Assembly: GCA_026989655.1 (NCBI GenBank)
Contig: JALSIX010000050.1
Location: 1 to 64,000 of the forward strand
Source: Caldilineaceae bacterium
Lineage (GTDB): Bacteria > Chloroflexota > Anaerolineae > Caldilineales > Caldilineaceae
Direction: 5' to 3'
DNA length: 64,000 bases
The notes beneath the pieces are model-generated. The model was not told the origin of the DNA. It did not search any database and was given only the letters and a program-made list of their open reading frames with translations. This document shows positions 55,232 through 63,471 of this stretch, piece after piece (within the stretch, counting starts at the first letter, position 1; every line of letters starts with the position of its first letter). The translations under genes were made by a program, and so were the position numbers.

Positions 55232-57145
55232 ATGGATGACTTCCCCCGGACCGCCCAGCCATCCGACGTCCAGCCCTCCAGAGCTGCTCGCGCCCGCCGG
55301 CGCCCGATCCGGCTGGGGCTCCTGCTGCTGGCGTTCCTGCTCGGTGCCCTCATCCTCTACAAGGCGGGCCGCGTCGGCTACTACGCCTGGCAGCTCTATC
55401 GCCAGGTGGATGGGCTGCGGATGTGGGCCCAGGAGCTGCGCGAGGGGTCGGATCCCCTGGACACCCTGGCCGAACAGGAGGAGCGTCTTCGGGACACGGC
55501 CCAGGCCTTGGCCGGGCTGGAGAGAGAGCTCCGTTTTCTGGCCCCTGCCCTGGCTGGGCTGGAGGGCCTGGGCCCCCGGGGCGCGTGGGTGGCCGCGGCT
55601 CCGAAGCTTCTGGTGGTGGCCGCGGAGATGGGCCAGGTGGGCAGCCAGGCCCTGGCCCTGGTGGCACCGGCCCTCCACAGCCCGGACCCCGATGGGTGGG
55701 TGCCTGGGCTCCTGGCCGAGCTGGCCGGCCAGGAGATCGCCTTCCAGGCCATGGCCGCGCGGACAGAACGGGCCGTCCGGGCCCTGGAGACCCTGGAGCC
55801 GGCATCGTTGCCCCCGGCTCTCCAGGAACCGGTGGCCCAGGCCCAGGAGGTGCTCCCCTTGGTCGCCCGGCTCCTTCCCCTGGGCCCTTCCCTGCCCCGG
55901 CTGATGGGCCTGGAGCGTCCTGCCACCTACCTGCTTCTGGTCCAGAACAACCACGAGCTCCGGGGAACCGGCGGGTTCATCAGCGCGGTGGGCCAGGTGG
56001 TGGTGGAACAGGGTCGCCTGGTGGACCTGACCATCGTGGACAGCTACGCGGTGGACAACCTCCAGGTTCCCCATCCCCCCGCGCCGCCCCCTCTCCAACG
56101 CTACATGCAGGCCACCATCCTGGCCCTCCGGGACGCGAACTGGTCGCCAGACCTGCCCACCAGTGCCCGGACGGTACAGGCCCTCTATCGCCAGGACCAG
56201 GGCATCCAGGTGGACGGGGTGATCACCGTGGACCTCCGGGCTGTGGAGCTCCTTCTGGACGGGGTGGGGGGAGTCCAGCTTCCCGGTGTGGAGGGGCCCG
56301 TCACCGGGGAGAACGTGGTGGCGATCCTGACGGAGCTGTGGGGGGACCCTCGCCAGGCCCAGGAACAGGGACAGACATTCCAGGAGTGGTGGCGTCGACG
56401 AAAGGCCTTCATCCCGGCCCTGGCCCAGGCCCTGCTGGCCAAGCTCCGGGGCCGGGAGGTGGATCCCTGGGCCCTCTATCGGGCGGCCCGCCAGGCCCTG
56501 GAGGAGCGGGCCATCCAGATCTGGGTGGAGGAGCCGTCGACCCAGGCCGTGCTCGCGGCCCTGGGGTGGGACGGCGGCCTTCAGCCCCAGGCGGGCGCGG
56601 ACTACCTGGCCCTGGTGGACAGCAATGTGGGCTTCAACAAGGTGGACGGGGTGGTGGAGCGTCGCCTGGCCTATCGGGTGGAATGGCCGGACGACGATCC
56701 CGACGGTCGGGCCCTGGCCAGAGCCACCATCACCTATCGCCACACCTTGCCCGTTCCCGGCCATACCTGTCTCCACACGGCCCGGTACGGTGGCGAATAT
56801 GGGGAGATGATGCGTCGCTGCTATTTCGACTACGTGCGCCTCTACGTGCCCCGGGGGAGCGAGCTCCTCTCCGTCCAGGGGGTGGAGCCCGACTCGGTGG
56901 CCAGCTATCCCGGCGAGAGGCGAACCCAGGTCCTGGCGGGTTTCTTCGTGCTGGAGCCCGGACAGACCCATACGGTGGTCTTCACCTACCGACTGCCGCC
57001 CTCCATCCGTCCCGGCAGCTATCGACTGGTGATCCAGCGCCAGGCCGGCAGCGGCCCCCTGCCGGTGGCCTGGTCCCTGGAGGAGGATCTTCGAGGCCAG
57101 ACCGTCCTCTCGGGCAACCTCCTGGTCTGGTCGCCCCCGCCCTGA
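55232..57145 (+). CDS. DUF4012 membrane-anchored surface protein
   Basis: A 637-residue protein. An Arg-rich N-terminus and one membrane helix (about 27-47) are followed by a helical region (60-225) and the DUF4012 domain, whose hallmark is the NNHELRGTGGFISAVG segment at about 243-258. A further outer domain (about 445-635) has the conserved TYRHTLPVPGH and FVLEPGQTHTVVFTYRLP. The family occurs in envelopes of Chloroflexota and Actinomycetota and resembles LytR-CpsA-Psr associated polymer-attachment proteins in setting, but its biochemistry is unknown. It continues the plus-strand surface locus, and the MFS gene is 15 bp downstream. Confidence 0.88.
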   Translation: MDDFPRTAQPSDVQPSRAARARRRPIRLGLLLLAFLLGALILYKAGRVGYYAWQLYRQVDGLRMWAQELREGSDPLDTLAEQEERLRDTAQALAGLERELRFLAPALAGLEGLGPRGAWVAAAPKLLVVAAEMGQVGSQALALVAPALHSPDPDGWVPGLLAELAGQEIAFQAMAARTERAVRALETLEPASLPPALQEPVAQAQEVLPLVARLLPLGPSLPRLMGLERPATYLLLVQNNHELRGTGGFISAVGQVVVEQGRLVDLTIVDSYAVDNLQVPHPPAPPPLQRYMQATILALRDANWSPDLPTSARTVQALYRQDQGIQVDGVITVDLRAVELLLDGVGGVQLPGVEGPVTGENVVAILTELWGDPRQAQEQGQTFQEWWRRRKAFIPALAQALLAKLRGREVDPWALYRAARQALEERAIQIWVEEPSTQAVLAALGWDGGLQPQAGADYLALVDSNVGFNKVDGVVERRLAYRVEWPDDDPDGRALARATITYRHTLPVPGHTCLHTARYGGEYGEMMRRCYFDYVRLYVPRGSELLSVQGVEPDSVASYPGERRTQVLAGFFVLEPGQTHTVVFTYRLPPSIRPGSYRLVIQRQAGSGPLPVAWSLEEDLRGQTVLSGNLLVWSPPP

Positions 57146-57160
57146 TCTGGGAGGAGCCCA

Positions 57161-58435
57161 GTGGCGCAGGCTGTACGATGGAAGCCCCACAACCGATATC
57201 TGGACCTGCTCCGGCGCAATCCCGACTACCGCCACCTCTGGCTGGGCCAGGTGGTCAGCCTGCTGGGCGACTGGTTCAACCTGATCGGCTCCGCGGCCCT
57301 GGTGGTGGAGCTCACCCGTTCGGGGTTTGCCATCGGTGGGCTCTTCATCATCCGGATGCTGGCGCCCTTCCTGGTCGGCCCATTGGCCGGGGTGGTGGCC
57401 GACCGATACGATCGACGCCAGATCCTGGTGGCCACGGATCTCCTCCGGGCCCTGGTGGTGTTGGGCTTTCTGCTGGTCCGCAGACCGGACCAGGTGTGGC
57501 TGCTCTACACCCTCACCGCGCTGCAGCTGGGCATCAGTGGTTTCTTCTTCCCCACCCGCAACGCGATCCTGGGCGATCTGGTGGACGAGGAGGACCTGGG
57601 CACGGCCAACGCGCTCAGCTCGGCCACCTGGTCGGTGATGCTCTCCGTGGGCGCGGCCGTGGGCGGCCTGGTGGCCGGCTGGTGGGGGGTCTACACGGCC
57701 TTCCTCATCGACGCGCTGACCTTCCTCCTCTCCGCCGGGTTCATCTACCGCATCCGCTACCGGATGCCCGAGGCCCTGCAGCGGACGGAGGGCACCGTGG
57801 CAGCCGCACTCCACCAGTACGTGGAAGGGCTGCGCTACCTCCACCGCCAACGGGATGTGCTCCACGTGGCCGCGCAGAAGGCGGCCCTCTCCCTGACCTC
57901 CGCGGGCCCTTTCCAGGTGCTCATGGTGGTCACCGCCCGGGTGTTCTTCCCCCTGGGGGAGAGCGGGGGCCTCAGCCTGGGGATGCTCTACATGGGCCTG
58001 GGCATCGGGACCGGCCTGGGCCCCATCGCGGCCCGCCACTTCACCGGCGATCGGCCGTGGAGCCTGCGTCGGGCCATCCTGGTGGGCTATCTCCTCACCG
58101 GAGTGGGCCTGGCCCTCTACGCGCCGTTGTTCAACTTTCCCCTGGTGCTCCTGGCCACGGTGGTTCGGGGCATCGGCGGCGGCATCGTCTGGGTCTTCAC
58201 CACCCAGCTCCTCCTCCAGACCGTGCCCACGGAGATGCGGGGCCGGGTCTTTGCCTCGGAGTTCATGGCCTTTACCCTGGCCAGCGCGGCCGCCGCGGCC
58301 TGGGGCGGTGCAGCCCTGGACGTGGGGCTCTCCCTGGGCCAGGCTGTGTGGCTGATGTGTGGGCTGAACCTGATCCCCACCGGCCTGTGGGCCTGGCATC
58401 TTCGCCGTCGGGAGGCTGAAGCCCTGTGCACGTGA
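57161..58435 (+). CDS. MFS transporter (EntS/macrolide-efflux type)
   Basis: A 424-residue protein with 12 predicted helices. The loop after helix 2 has GVVADRYDRRQIL, the major-facilitator motif A (G-x-x-x-D-R-x-x-R). N-terminal RHLWLGQVVSLLGDWFNLIG is the usual start of the EntS/MefA group. A substrate is not readable; in this setting it may export a lipid or peptidoglycan-related compound. GTG 57161 follows GGGAGGAGCCCA. Its last codons overlap the start of the LysM gene, so the two are translated together. Confidence 0.92.
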   Translation: MAQAVRWKPHNRYLDLLRRNPDYRHLWLGQVVSLLGDWFNLIGSAALVVELTRSGFAIGGLFIIRMLAPFLVGPLAGVVADRYDRRQILVATDLLRALVVLGFLLVRRPDQVWLLYTLTALQLGISGFFFPTRNAILGDLVDEEDLGTANALSSATWSVMLSVGAAVGGLVAGWWGVYTAFLIDALTFLLSAGFIYRIRYRMPEALQRTEGTVAAALHQYVEGLRYLHRQRDVLHVAAQKAALSLTSAGPFQVLMVVTARVFFPLGESGGLSLGMLYMGLGIGTGLGPIAARHFTGDRPWSLRRAILVGYLLTGVGLALYAPLFNFPLVLLATVVRGIGGGIVWVFTTQLLLQTVPTEMRGRVFASEFMAFTLASAAAAAWGGAALDVGLSLGQAVWLMCGLNLIPTGLWAWHLRRREAEALCT

Positions 58436-59730
58436 GAGGACACCTACGCTGTGGGACCGGAATCGATCTCCTCCGGCGCGGACTCCTGGGGCTGGTGGTC
58501 GTCCTGGGATGGGCCTTCCCCGCTGGGGGGTGGGCCGATCGCCCCGCCCCAGAGCCCTTCCCGCCCCTTTCCCAGGGCGTGGTTCGCTCCACGGCTGTGG
58601 TGGGCACCTTGCCCGGCCCAGGCAACCGACACGTCTTGACCGTGGTCCCCTTCAGCGGAGACCAGCCCTTGGTCCTCACCATGGACTACGTCCCCCAGGG
58701 ACAATGGCAGGTGGACGATCGGGCCGGCTTTTTCCTCTTCGATCTCCGGGGCTACGCGGCCTACCGGGCCGGCACGCCTGCCGGCAGTGTGGCCGTTGCC
58801 GCGGGCGCTCCTCTGCCGGGCCGAGAGCGTCGTCTCCTGGCCCAGATCCGGCCTCCCGTGCCCCAGGAGCTGATCCTGGTGGTGTACAGCCATGGCCGGG
58901 CGGGGATCGGCTACCGGATCCAGGCCCAGAACGGCGAGATGATCGACCACGGGGCCCAGGTGGCCAGCGCCTGGTCCACCGTGCCCCCGGGCCAGCCGCC
59001 TGGCTATCAGGGCTCGGTTCCGGTGCTGGTGCCTCCGGGGCCTACACCCACTCCGTTTCCGACCCCCGAGCCGCTCCCTCGACAGACCCGTTCCCTGCAG
59101 GGCACCCTCCCCAACCGCTACATCCGCCACTATTTCCCGCTCCAGACCGAGGACATCCACCGCCCTCTGCGGCTGACCTTGCGCCTGGATCCGCCTCAAC
59201 AGCTCCGCCTGGACACGGGGTTGAACCTCTACGTCTTTGACCAGGACCAGTTCCAGGCCATGTTGAGCCGGGGGCTGGACCCCACCCGAGCGCCCAACAC
59301 CGCGGCGGGCACCCCTCGAGTGGTGGATGGAGTGCCGGTCTGGGAGGCGGAGATCGCCCGGCCGTTTCCCCGCTACACGGTGGTGGTGGCCCACCTGGCC
59401 TCCCATGTGGCCGTGAGCTATCGCCTGGATGTGGAGAACGGCCTCCTGTTCGATCCGGGCGGCGTGGCCCAGCTCCGGGAGCCTGTCATGCCGACCTTGG
59501 CCGGCGAGACGGTTGGCATGCGTGGGGAGCCGGGCGAGCCGCTCTACACCCTCTACACCGTGGGGCCCGGGGACACCCTGAGCCGCATCGCGGAGGCCGT
59601 ATACGGGGACCGGCGCCTGTGGGAGGCCCTGTGCCGGTACAATGGCCTGGCCGACTGCGATCGGCTCCATGTGGGCCAGGTGCTCCGTCTGCCGGGATGG
59701 CGCGGGGATGCCTTCTCCGCATCGGAGTGA
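58426..59730 (+). CDS. Secreted LysM-domain protein
   Basis: A 434-residue protein starting at GTG 58426 within the end of the MFS gene, with GGGAGGCTGAAGCCCT upstream. A hydrophobic segment (about 16-37) acts as a signal peptide, ending AGGWA. Two related all-beta domains follow (about 55-175 and 225-360), separated by a short Pro/Thr linker. The C-terminal LysM (about 378-425) reads YTVGPGDTLSRIAEAVYG with a partner YNGLADCDRLHVGQVLRLP. LysM binds glycan chains with N-acetylglucosamine, so the protein is likely held on the wall. It resembles the LysM end of the 6647 protein. Confidence 0.85.
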   Translation: MHVRGHLRCGTGIDLLRRGLLGLVVVLGWAFPAGGWADRPAPEPFPPLSQGVVRSTAVVGTLPGPGNRHVLTVVPFSGDQPLVLTMDYVPQGQWQVDDRAGFFLFDLRGYAAYRAGTPAGSVAVAAGAPLPGRERRLLAQIRPPVPQELILVVYSHGRAGIGYRIQAQNGEMIDHGAQVASAWSTVPPGQPPGYQGSVPVLVPPGPTPTPFPTPEPLPRQTRSLQGTLPNRYIRHYFPLQTEDIHRPLRLTLRLDPPQQLRLDTGLNLYVFDQDQFQAMLSRGLDPTRAPNTAAGTPRVVDGVPVWEAEIARPFPRYTVVVAHLASHVAVSYRLDVENGLLFDPGGVAQLREPVMPTLAGETVGMRGEPGEPLYTLYTVGPGDTLSRIAEAVYGDRRLWEALCRYNGLADCDRLHVGQVLRLPGWRGDAFSASE

Positions 59731-59767
59731 ACGGCTCACCCCAGAGCCGGACATCCCGCCCGCGGGC

Positions 59768-60682
59768 TCACGCCTCCCTGCCGTTTCCGGCCAGGCGGTA
59801 GCTCATGGCCTTGTAGAGCAGCTTGGCCACCGCGTAGTCCGCCATGTTCAGGCCGGGCACCGGGGCCAGCTCCACGCAGTCCATGGCCACCACGTGGGCG
59901 TGTCGGAAGAGCAGGCGCAGGATGGCCAGGGTCTCGTTCCAGGTGAGGCCGTCGGGCTCGGGCGTGCCCGTGGCCGGCACCACGGAAGGGTCCAAGCCGT
60001 CCACGTCCAGGGTCAGGTAGACGGTTCGACCCTGGATTCGGGAGCGCAGCCAATCGGCCCAGCCTCCGGCGTGGATCTGCTCCGCGAAGCGGAGGGCCAC
60101 CCGATGGCTGTGCGCGCGGAGGAAGTCCACCTCCTCCTGGCAGATGGAGCGGATGCCGAGCTGGATCACCTGCTCCACCCTGGGGTCCTCCAACAGACGG
60201 CGCAGGACGCAGGCGTGGCTGTAGGGCGTGCCCTCGAACACGTCCCGGAGGTCGCAGTGGGCGTCGATCTGGACGATGGTGATGGGGCCCTCCAATGCCC
60301 GCAGCAGGCCCCGGCCGAAGCCCACGCTCACCGTGTGTTCGCCGCCCAGCCCCACCACGAACTTGCCCGTGGCCACGGCCTGTTGGGTCGCATCGGCGAT
60401 GGCCTCCACGGCCGCCTCCAGATCGTCCGGCAGGGCCAGGGCCGGCAGGGTATGGACCCCGTACTCCCGGGCCGGCTCTCGGTCGAACTCCCGGTCGTAC
60501 AGCTCCACATGGTGGCTGGCCCAGAGGATGGCCTCGGGGCCTCGGGCCGTGCCCGTGCCGTAGGAGACGGTCCGCTCCAGGGGGATGGGCAGCACCAACA
60601 CCTGGGCCCGGTGGAACTCGGTCAGCTCGGACGGCAGCAGGTCCAGGAACTGCCTCTGTACAGGTGGGACCGGGGGGGACAC
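59768..60682 (-). CDS. speB: Agmatinase/arginase family ureohydrolase
   Basis: A 304-residue ureohydrolase. The manganese ligands are present: His116 in GLGGEHTVS, Asp140/His142/Asp144 in DAHCDLRD and the DVDGLDPS pair near residue 225. Agmatinase turns agmatine to putrescine and urea. The short GTGTARGPEAIL segment near the N-terminus is typical of bacterial agmatinases. GTG 60682 follows CAGGAGGTCTCGC. Convergent with the LysM gene and divergent from the DUF1499 gene. Arginase or formimidoglutamase activity cannot be ruled out from sequence. Confidence 0.9.
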   Translation of the reverse strand: MSPPVPPVQRQFLDLLPSELTEFHRAQVLVLPIPLERTVSYGTGTARGPEAILWASHHVELYDREFDREPAREYGVHTLPALALPDDLEAAVEAIADATQQAVATGKFVVGLGGEHTVSVGFGRGLLRALEGPITIVQIDAHCDLRDVFEGTPYSHACVLRRLLEDPRVEQVIQLGIRSICQEEVDFLRAHSHRVALRFAEQIHAGGWADWLRSRIQGRTVYLTLDVDGLDPSVVPATGTPEPDGLTWNETLAILRLLFRHAHVVAMDCVELAPVPGLNMADYAVAKLLYKAMSYRLAGNGREA

Positions 60683-60810
60683 GCGAGACCTCCTGAACGG
60701 ATGGTGGATCGGTCGGATCCATGGGATGGGCTCCAGGGCCATCCTGGCCCTGGGCAGCCCGGCTCCACGTGGCCTGGTGCCGGGCTGGACAAAGCGGCGA
60801 GGATGGGGGT

Positions 60811-60819
60811 AGTATAGCA
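60811..60819 (-). promoter_or_regulatory. Extended -10 upstream of the agmatinase gene
   Basis: TGCTATACT on the minus strand (60819-60811), leader of about 120 nt to GTG 60682. No good -35. Confidence 0.6.
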
Positions 60820-60871
60820 CAGCGTCCCCAGCGGCATCCATGTATCCACCCGGTCCCGAAGGAGGCTGCCC

Positions 60872-61339
60872 ATGCGCCGTTCGTCCTGGCTCTCCCTGGT
60901 CCTGTGCCTTCTGACCCTGGGCATGGCCGGCTGCAGCGGTTCTCCCCCGGACAACCTGGGCGTGGTGAACGGCCGCCTGGCCCCCTGCCCGGACACGCCC
61001 AACTGTGTCTCCAGCCAGGAGGACGACGACGTCCACGGCATGGAGCCCATCGAGCACGACGGCTCTATGGAGGAGGCCCAGGCCCTCATCCGGGAGATCC
61101 TGGAGGAGATGCCCCGGGTCACCGTCGTCCACGAACAACCGGGCTACATTCGGGCAGAGGCCCGTTCCCGGATCTTTCGCTTCGTGGACGACCTGGAGTT
61201 CTACTTCGACCCAGAGGCCGGCCAGATCCACTACCGCTCCGCGGCTCGGCTGGGCCGCAGCGATCTGGGCGTGAACCGGGATCGGATGGTCCGGATCCTG
61301 GACGAGTTCTACCGTCGGGCCCCGTCCCTCCAGGAGTGA
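60872..61339 (+). CDS. DUF1499 lipoprotein
   Basis: A 155-residue lipoprotein with start ATG 60872 behind GAAGGAGGCTGCCC. The signal peptide ends with lipobox LGMAGC (Cys21). The mature part matches DUF1499: CPDTPNCVSSQ near the N-terminus, VVHEQPGYIRAEARSRIFRF split over a strand, then FVDDLEFYFD and YRSAARLGRSDLG. Function unknown; family members occur in envelopes and plant chloroplasts. The gene stands alone on plus, divergent from agmatinase. Confidence 0.92.
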   Translation: MRRSSWLSLVLCLLTLGMAGCSGSPPDNLGVVNGRLAPCPDTPNCVSSQEDDDVHGMEPIEHDGSMEEAQALIREILEEMPRVTVVHEQPGYIRAEARSRIFRFVDDLEFYFDPEAGQIHYRSAARLGRSDLGVNRDRMVRILDEFYRRAPSLQE

Positions 61340-61422
61340 GCACCCGGGGGCGGCCCGGGGCCGCTCTCCGGTACCGCGCCACGTCTTCACCGCAACCCAT
61401 CCGCCTCCAGGGGTAGTGCGGA

Positions 61423-62331
61423 GTGTTCCTCCAGCTCCTGCGCATCTTCGTCGACATCATCGCGCCGGTCTTCGGGCTGGCGCTCCTGGGCTACCTCGCG
61501 GGCCCTCGGCTGGGGCTGGAAGCGCGTACCCTGACCCGCTACGCGTACTACCTGTTGGTGCCGGCCTTTGTCTTCGATCTCCTGGCCTCGGCCCGGCTGG
61601 AGGCCGGCCTGGCCTTCCGCATGGTGGCCTTCATCGTCCTGGTGGAGCTGGGCTGTGCCCTGTTGGGGTTCCTGGTGGCCCGGGGCCTGGGGCGGCCTCC
61701 GAAGATGGTGGGGGCCTATGTCCTGGTCGCGGTCTTCGGCAACGTGGGGAACTTCGGGCTGCCCATCGTGGAGTTCAGCCAGGGGCAGGCCGGGCTGGTG
61801 GCGGCTACCCTCTATTTCCTGGCCATCAGCACCGTGAGCTTTCTCATCGGGGTGACCGCGGCCGGATGGGCATCGGGCGGCCGTCGGGATGCGGTGTGGA
61901 CCGCGTTCCGTACGCCCGGGGTGTTGGCCATCTTCCCGGCCCTCCTGGTCAACGGGAGCGGCATGGAGCTTCCGCTGACCGTGGAGCGAGCCCTGGGCCT
62001 CCTGTCCGGTGCCATGGTGCCCACCATGTTGGTGGCCCTGGGTGTCCAGCTTGCGGGGATCCGGTCCCTGCGGTTCACCTGGGACATGGTATGGGCCAGT
62101 GGAATTCGGCTGTTGGGAGGGCCCCTGTGGGCCCTGGGGCTGGCCGGGATCTTGGGCCTGGAGGGGGTGGCCCGGGTCGCGGGCGTGCTGCAGGCCGGGA
62201 TGCCCGCGGCCGTGCTCACCGCGATCATCGCCCTGGAGCACGATCTGGTGCCCGATTTCGTCACTCCCACCGTCCTCCTCTCCACCTTGCTCAGCTTGGT
62301 GACCCTGACGCTCCTGCTGGCCATGTTGTAG
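61423..62331 (+). CDS. AEC-family auxin-efflux-carrier-like transporter
   Basis: A 302-residue membrane protein with about 10 helices and the short loop pattern of the AEC family (FGNVGNFGLPIVEFS is the conserved crossing segment of bacterial members). The family includes malonate, malate and auxin carriers; substrate unknown. GTG 61423 has only a weak GGGGTAG-type ribosome site 84 bp after the DUF1499 stop. Ends 20 bp before the convergent ZnuA-like gene. Confidence 0.9.
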   Translation: MFLQLLRIFVDIIAPVFGLALLGYLAGPRLGLEARTLTRYAYYLLVPAFVFDLLASARLEAGLAFRMVAFIVLVELGCALLGFLVARGLGRPPKMVGAYVLVAVFGNVGNFGLPIVEFSQGQAGLVAATLYFLAISTVSFLIGVTAAGWASGGRRDAVWTAFRTPGVLAIFPALLVNGSGMELPLTVERALGLLSGAMVPTMLVALGVQLAGIRSLRFTWDMVWASGIRLLGGPLWALGLAGILGLEGVARVAGVLQAGMPAAVLTAIIALEHDLVPDFVTPTVLLSTLLSLVTLTLLLAML

Positions 62332-62351
62332 GTGAGGCGAAGGAGCGCCGG

Positions 62352-63422
62352 CTACCGGAGGGCTGCCACGACGCGGGTGACGTTGACCCGCATGTAGTCC
62401 ACATAGGTGGGTGCCGGCCCCTCGGGGCCGGTGAGGGAGCCCGTGTACACCGTCACCACCTGGATGCCCAGGTCCGCGGCCAGTTGTTCCACCAGCCTGG
62501 GGCTGGTGGTGTCTCCCACCACGATCGCCGGGACCCCTAGCTCTTCCATCTGCTCCTGCAGCCGGGCCAGTTGGCGGGCCGAGGGTTCTGCCAAGGTGCT
62601 CACCGAAGGGATCACCGTGCCCACGATCCGGAAGCCGTACTCCTGCGCGAAGTAGCCGAACACATCGTGATCCGTCACCAGGATCCGACGCTCGGGGGGC
62701 ACAGTGGCCACCAGCGCCCGGATCTCCCGGTCCAACCGGTCCAGGGCCTGCCGGTACTGCTCCGCGTTGGCCCGGTACGTGGGGGCCCTGGGCGGATCCA
62801 GGGCGGCCAGGGCCTGGGCGATGTTGGGGACCCAGTGGTCCCGCACCAGGGGCACGCTGAACCAGACATGGGGGTCCACCGGACCCTCTGCATCGGCCTC
62901 TCGGTCTTCCCACAGCCGGGGGGTGATCCCCGCGGAGACCGCGATGGTCGGCACCTGTTCGGGCGCGTTCTGGAGCACCCGTTCCAGGAAAGTCTCCAGG
63001 CCCAGACCGTTGACGAAGATGGCATGGGCCTGGGACACGGCCTGGAGGTCCTGGGGCGTGGGCCGGTAGCTGTGGGGGTCGATCCCGGGGGGAAGGAGCA
63101 CGTCCAGTTGGATGGCCTCCCCTCCTACCTGGGCCACCACGTCGCCCACGATGGTGGTGGTGGCCACCACCCGTAGCCGTTCTCCTGGGGCCAGCGTCAC
63201 CGGTGGCAGCTTTTCCAGGAGCTCTGGGCGGTCGATCACGGGGCGGCTCGACGGGGAGGCGCATCCGGCCAGCCACAGGAGGCCCAGGAGGACGAGTCCC
63301 CAAGGGCCCAGGTGGCCTTTCCGGCGGGGCGGGCCGGTGGGGGAGGGGCCCGCGGCAGGCCAGGTGGGCGGAGGGTACGGTCTCCTCAGGAGGAGGCGGT
63401 GCAGGGCAGGTCTGGGATGCAT
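62352..63422 (-). CDS. znuA: Zinc/manganese ABC substrate-binding lipoprotein (ZnuA-like)
   Basis: A 356-residue lipoprotein. A long Pro-rich basic leader precedes a hydrophobic helix and lipobox LWLAGC. Metal ligands of the cluster A-I (TroA/ZnuA) family are present: His in GIDPHSYRPTP, His in DPHVWFSV, His in TDHDVFGYF and Asp in VVGDTTSP. The His-rich loop of gamma-proteobacterial ZnuA is absent. It would bring zinc or manganese to an ABC importer, but no permease or ATPase gene lies within the window. ATG 63422 is used; TTG 63443 is also open. Confidence 0.9.
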   Translation of the reverse strand: MHPRPALHRLLLRRPYPPPTWPAAGPSPTGPPRRKGHLGPWGLVLLGLLWLAGCASPSSRPVIDRPELLEKLPPVTLAPGERLRVVATTTIVGDVVAQVGGEAIQLDVLLPPGIDPHSYRPTPQDLQAVSQAHAIFVNGLGLETFLERVLQNAPEQVPTIAVSAGITPRLWEDREADAEGPVDPHVWFSVPLVRDHWVPNIAQALAALDPPRAPTYRANAEQYRQALDRLDREIRALVATVPPERRILVTDHDVFGYFAQEYGFRIVGTVIPSVSTLAEPSARQLARLQEQMEELGVPAIVVGDTTSPRLVEQLAADLGIQVVTVYTGSLTGPEGPAPTYVDYMRVNVTRVVAALR

Positions 63423-63471
63423 GGCGGAACCGGGGGTGGACAAGGGGTGGCGGTCGTGTTGCCTGGAGGGT

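Noticed and set aside
52598-58399. A minus-strand open frame of 1,933 codons opposite the surface locus
   Set aside because: It is an antisense shadow of GT2/DUF11/DUF2723/DUF4012/MFS genes. Its composition is Gly/His/Gln/Pro-rich with no domain, caused by high GC at third positions of the real genes.
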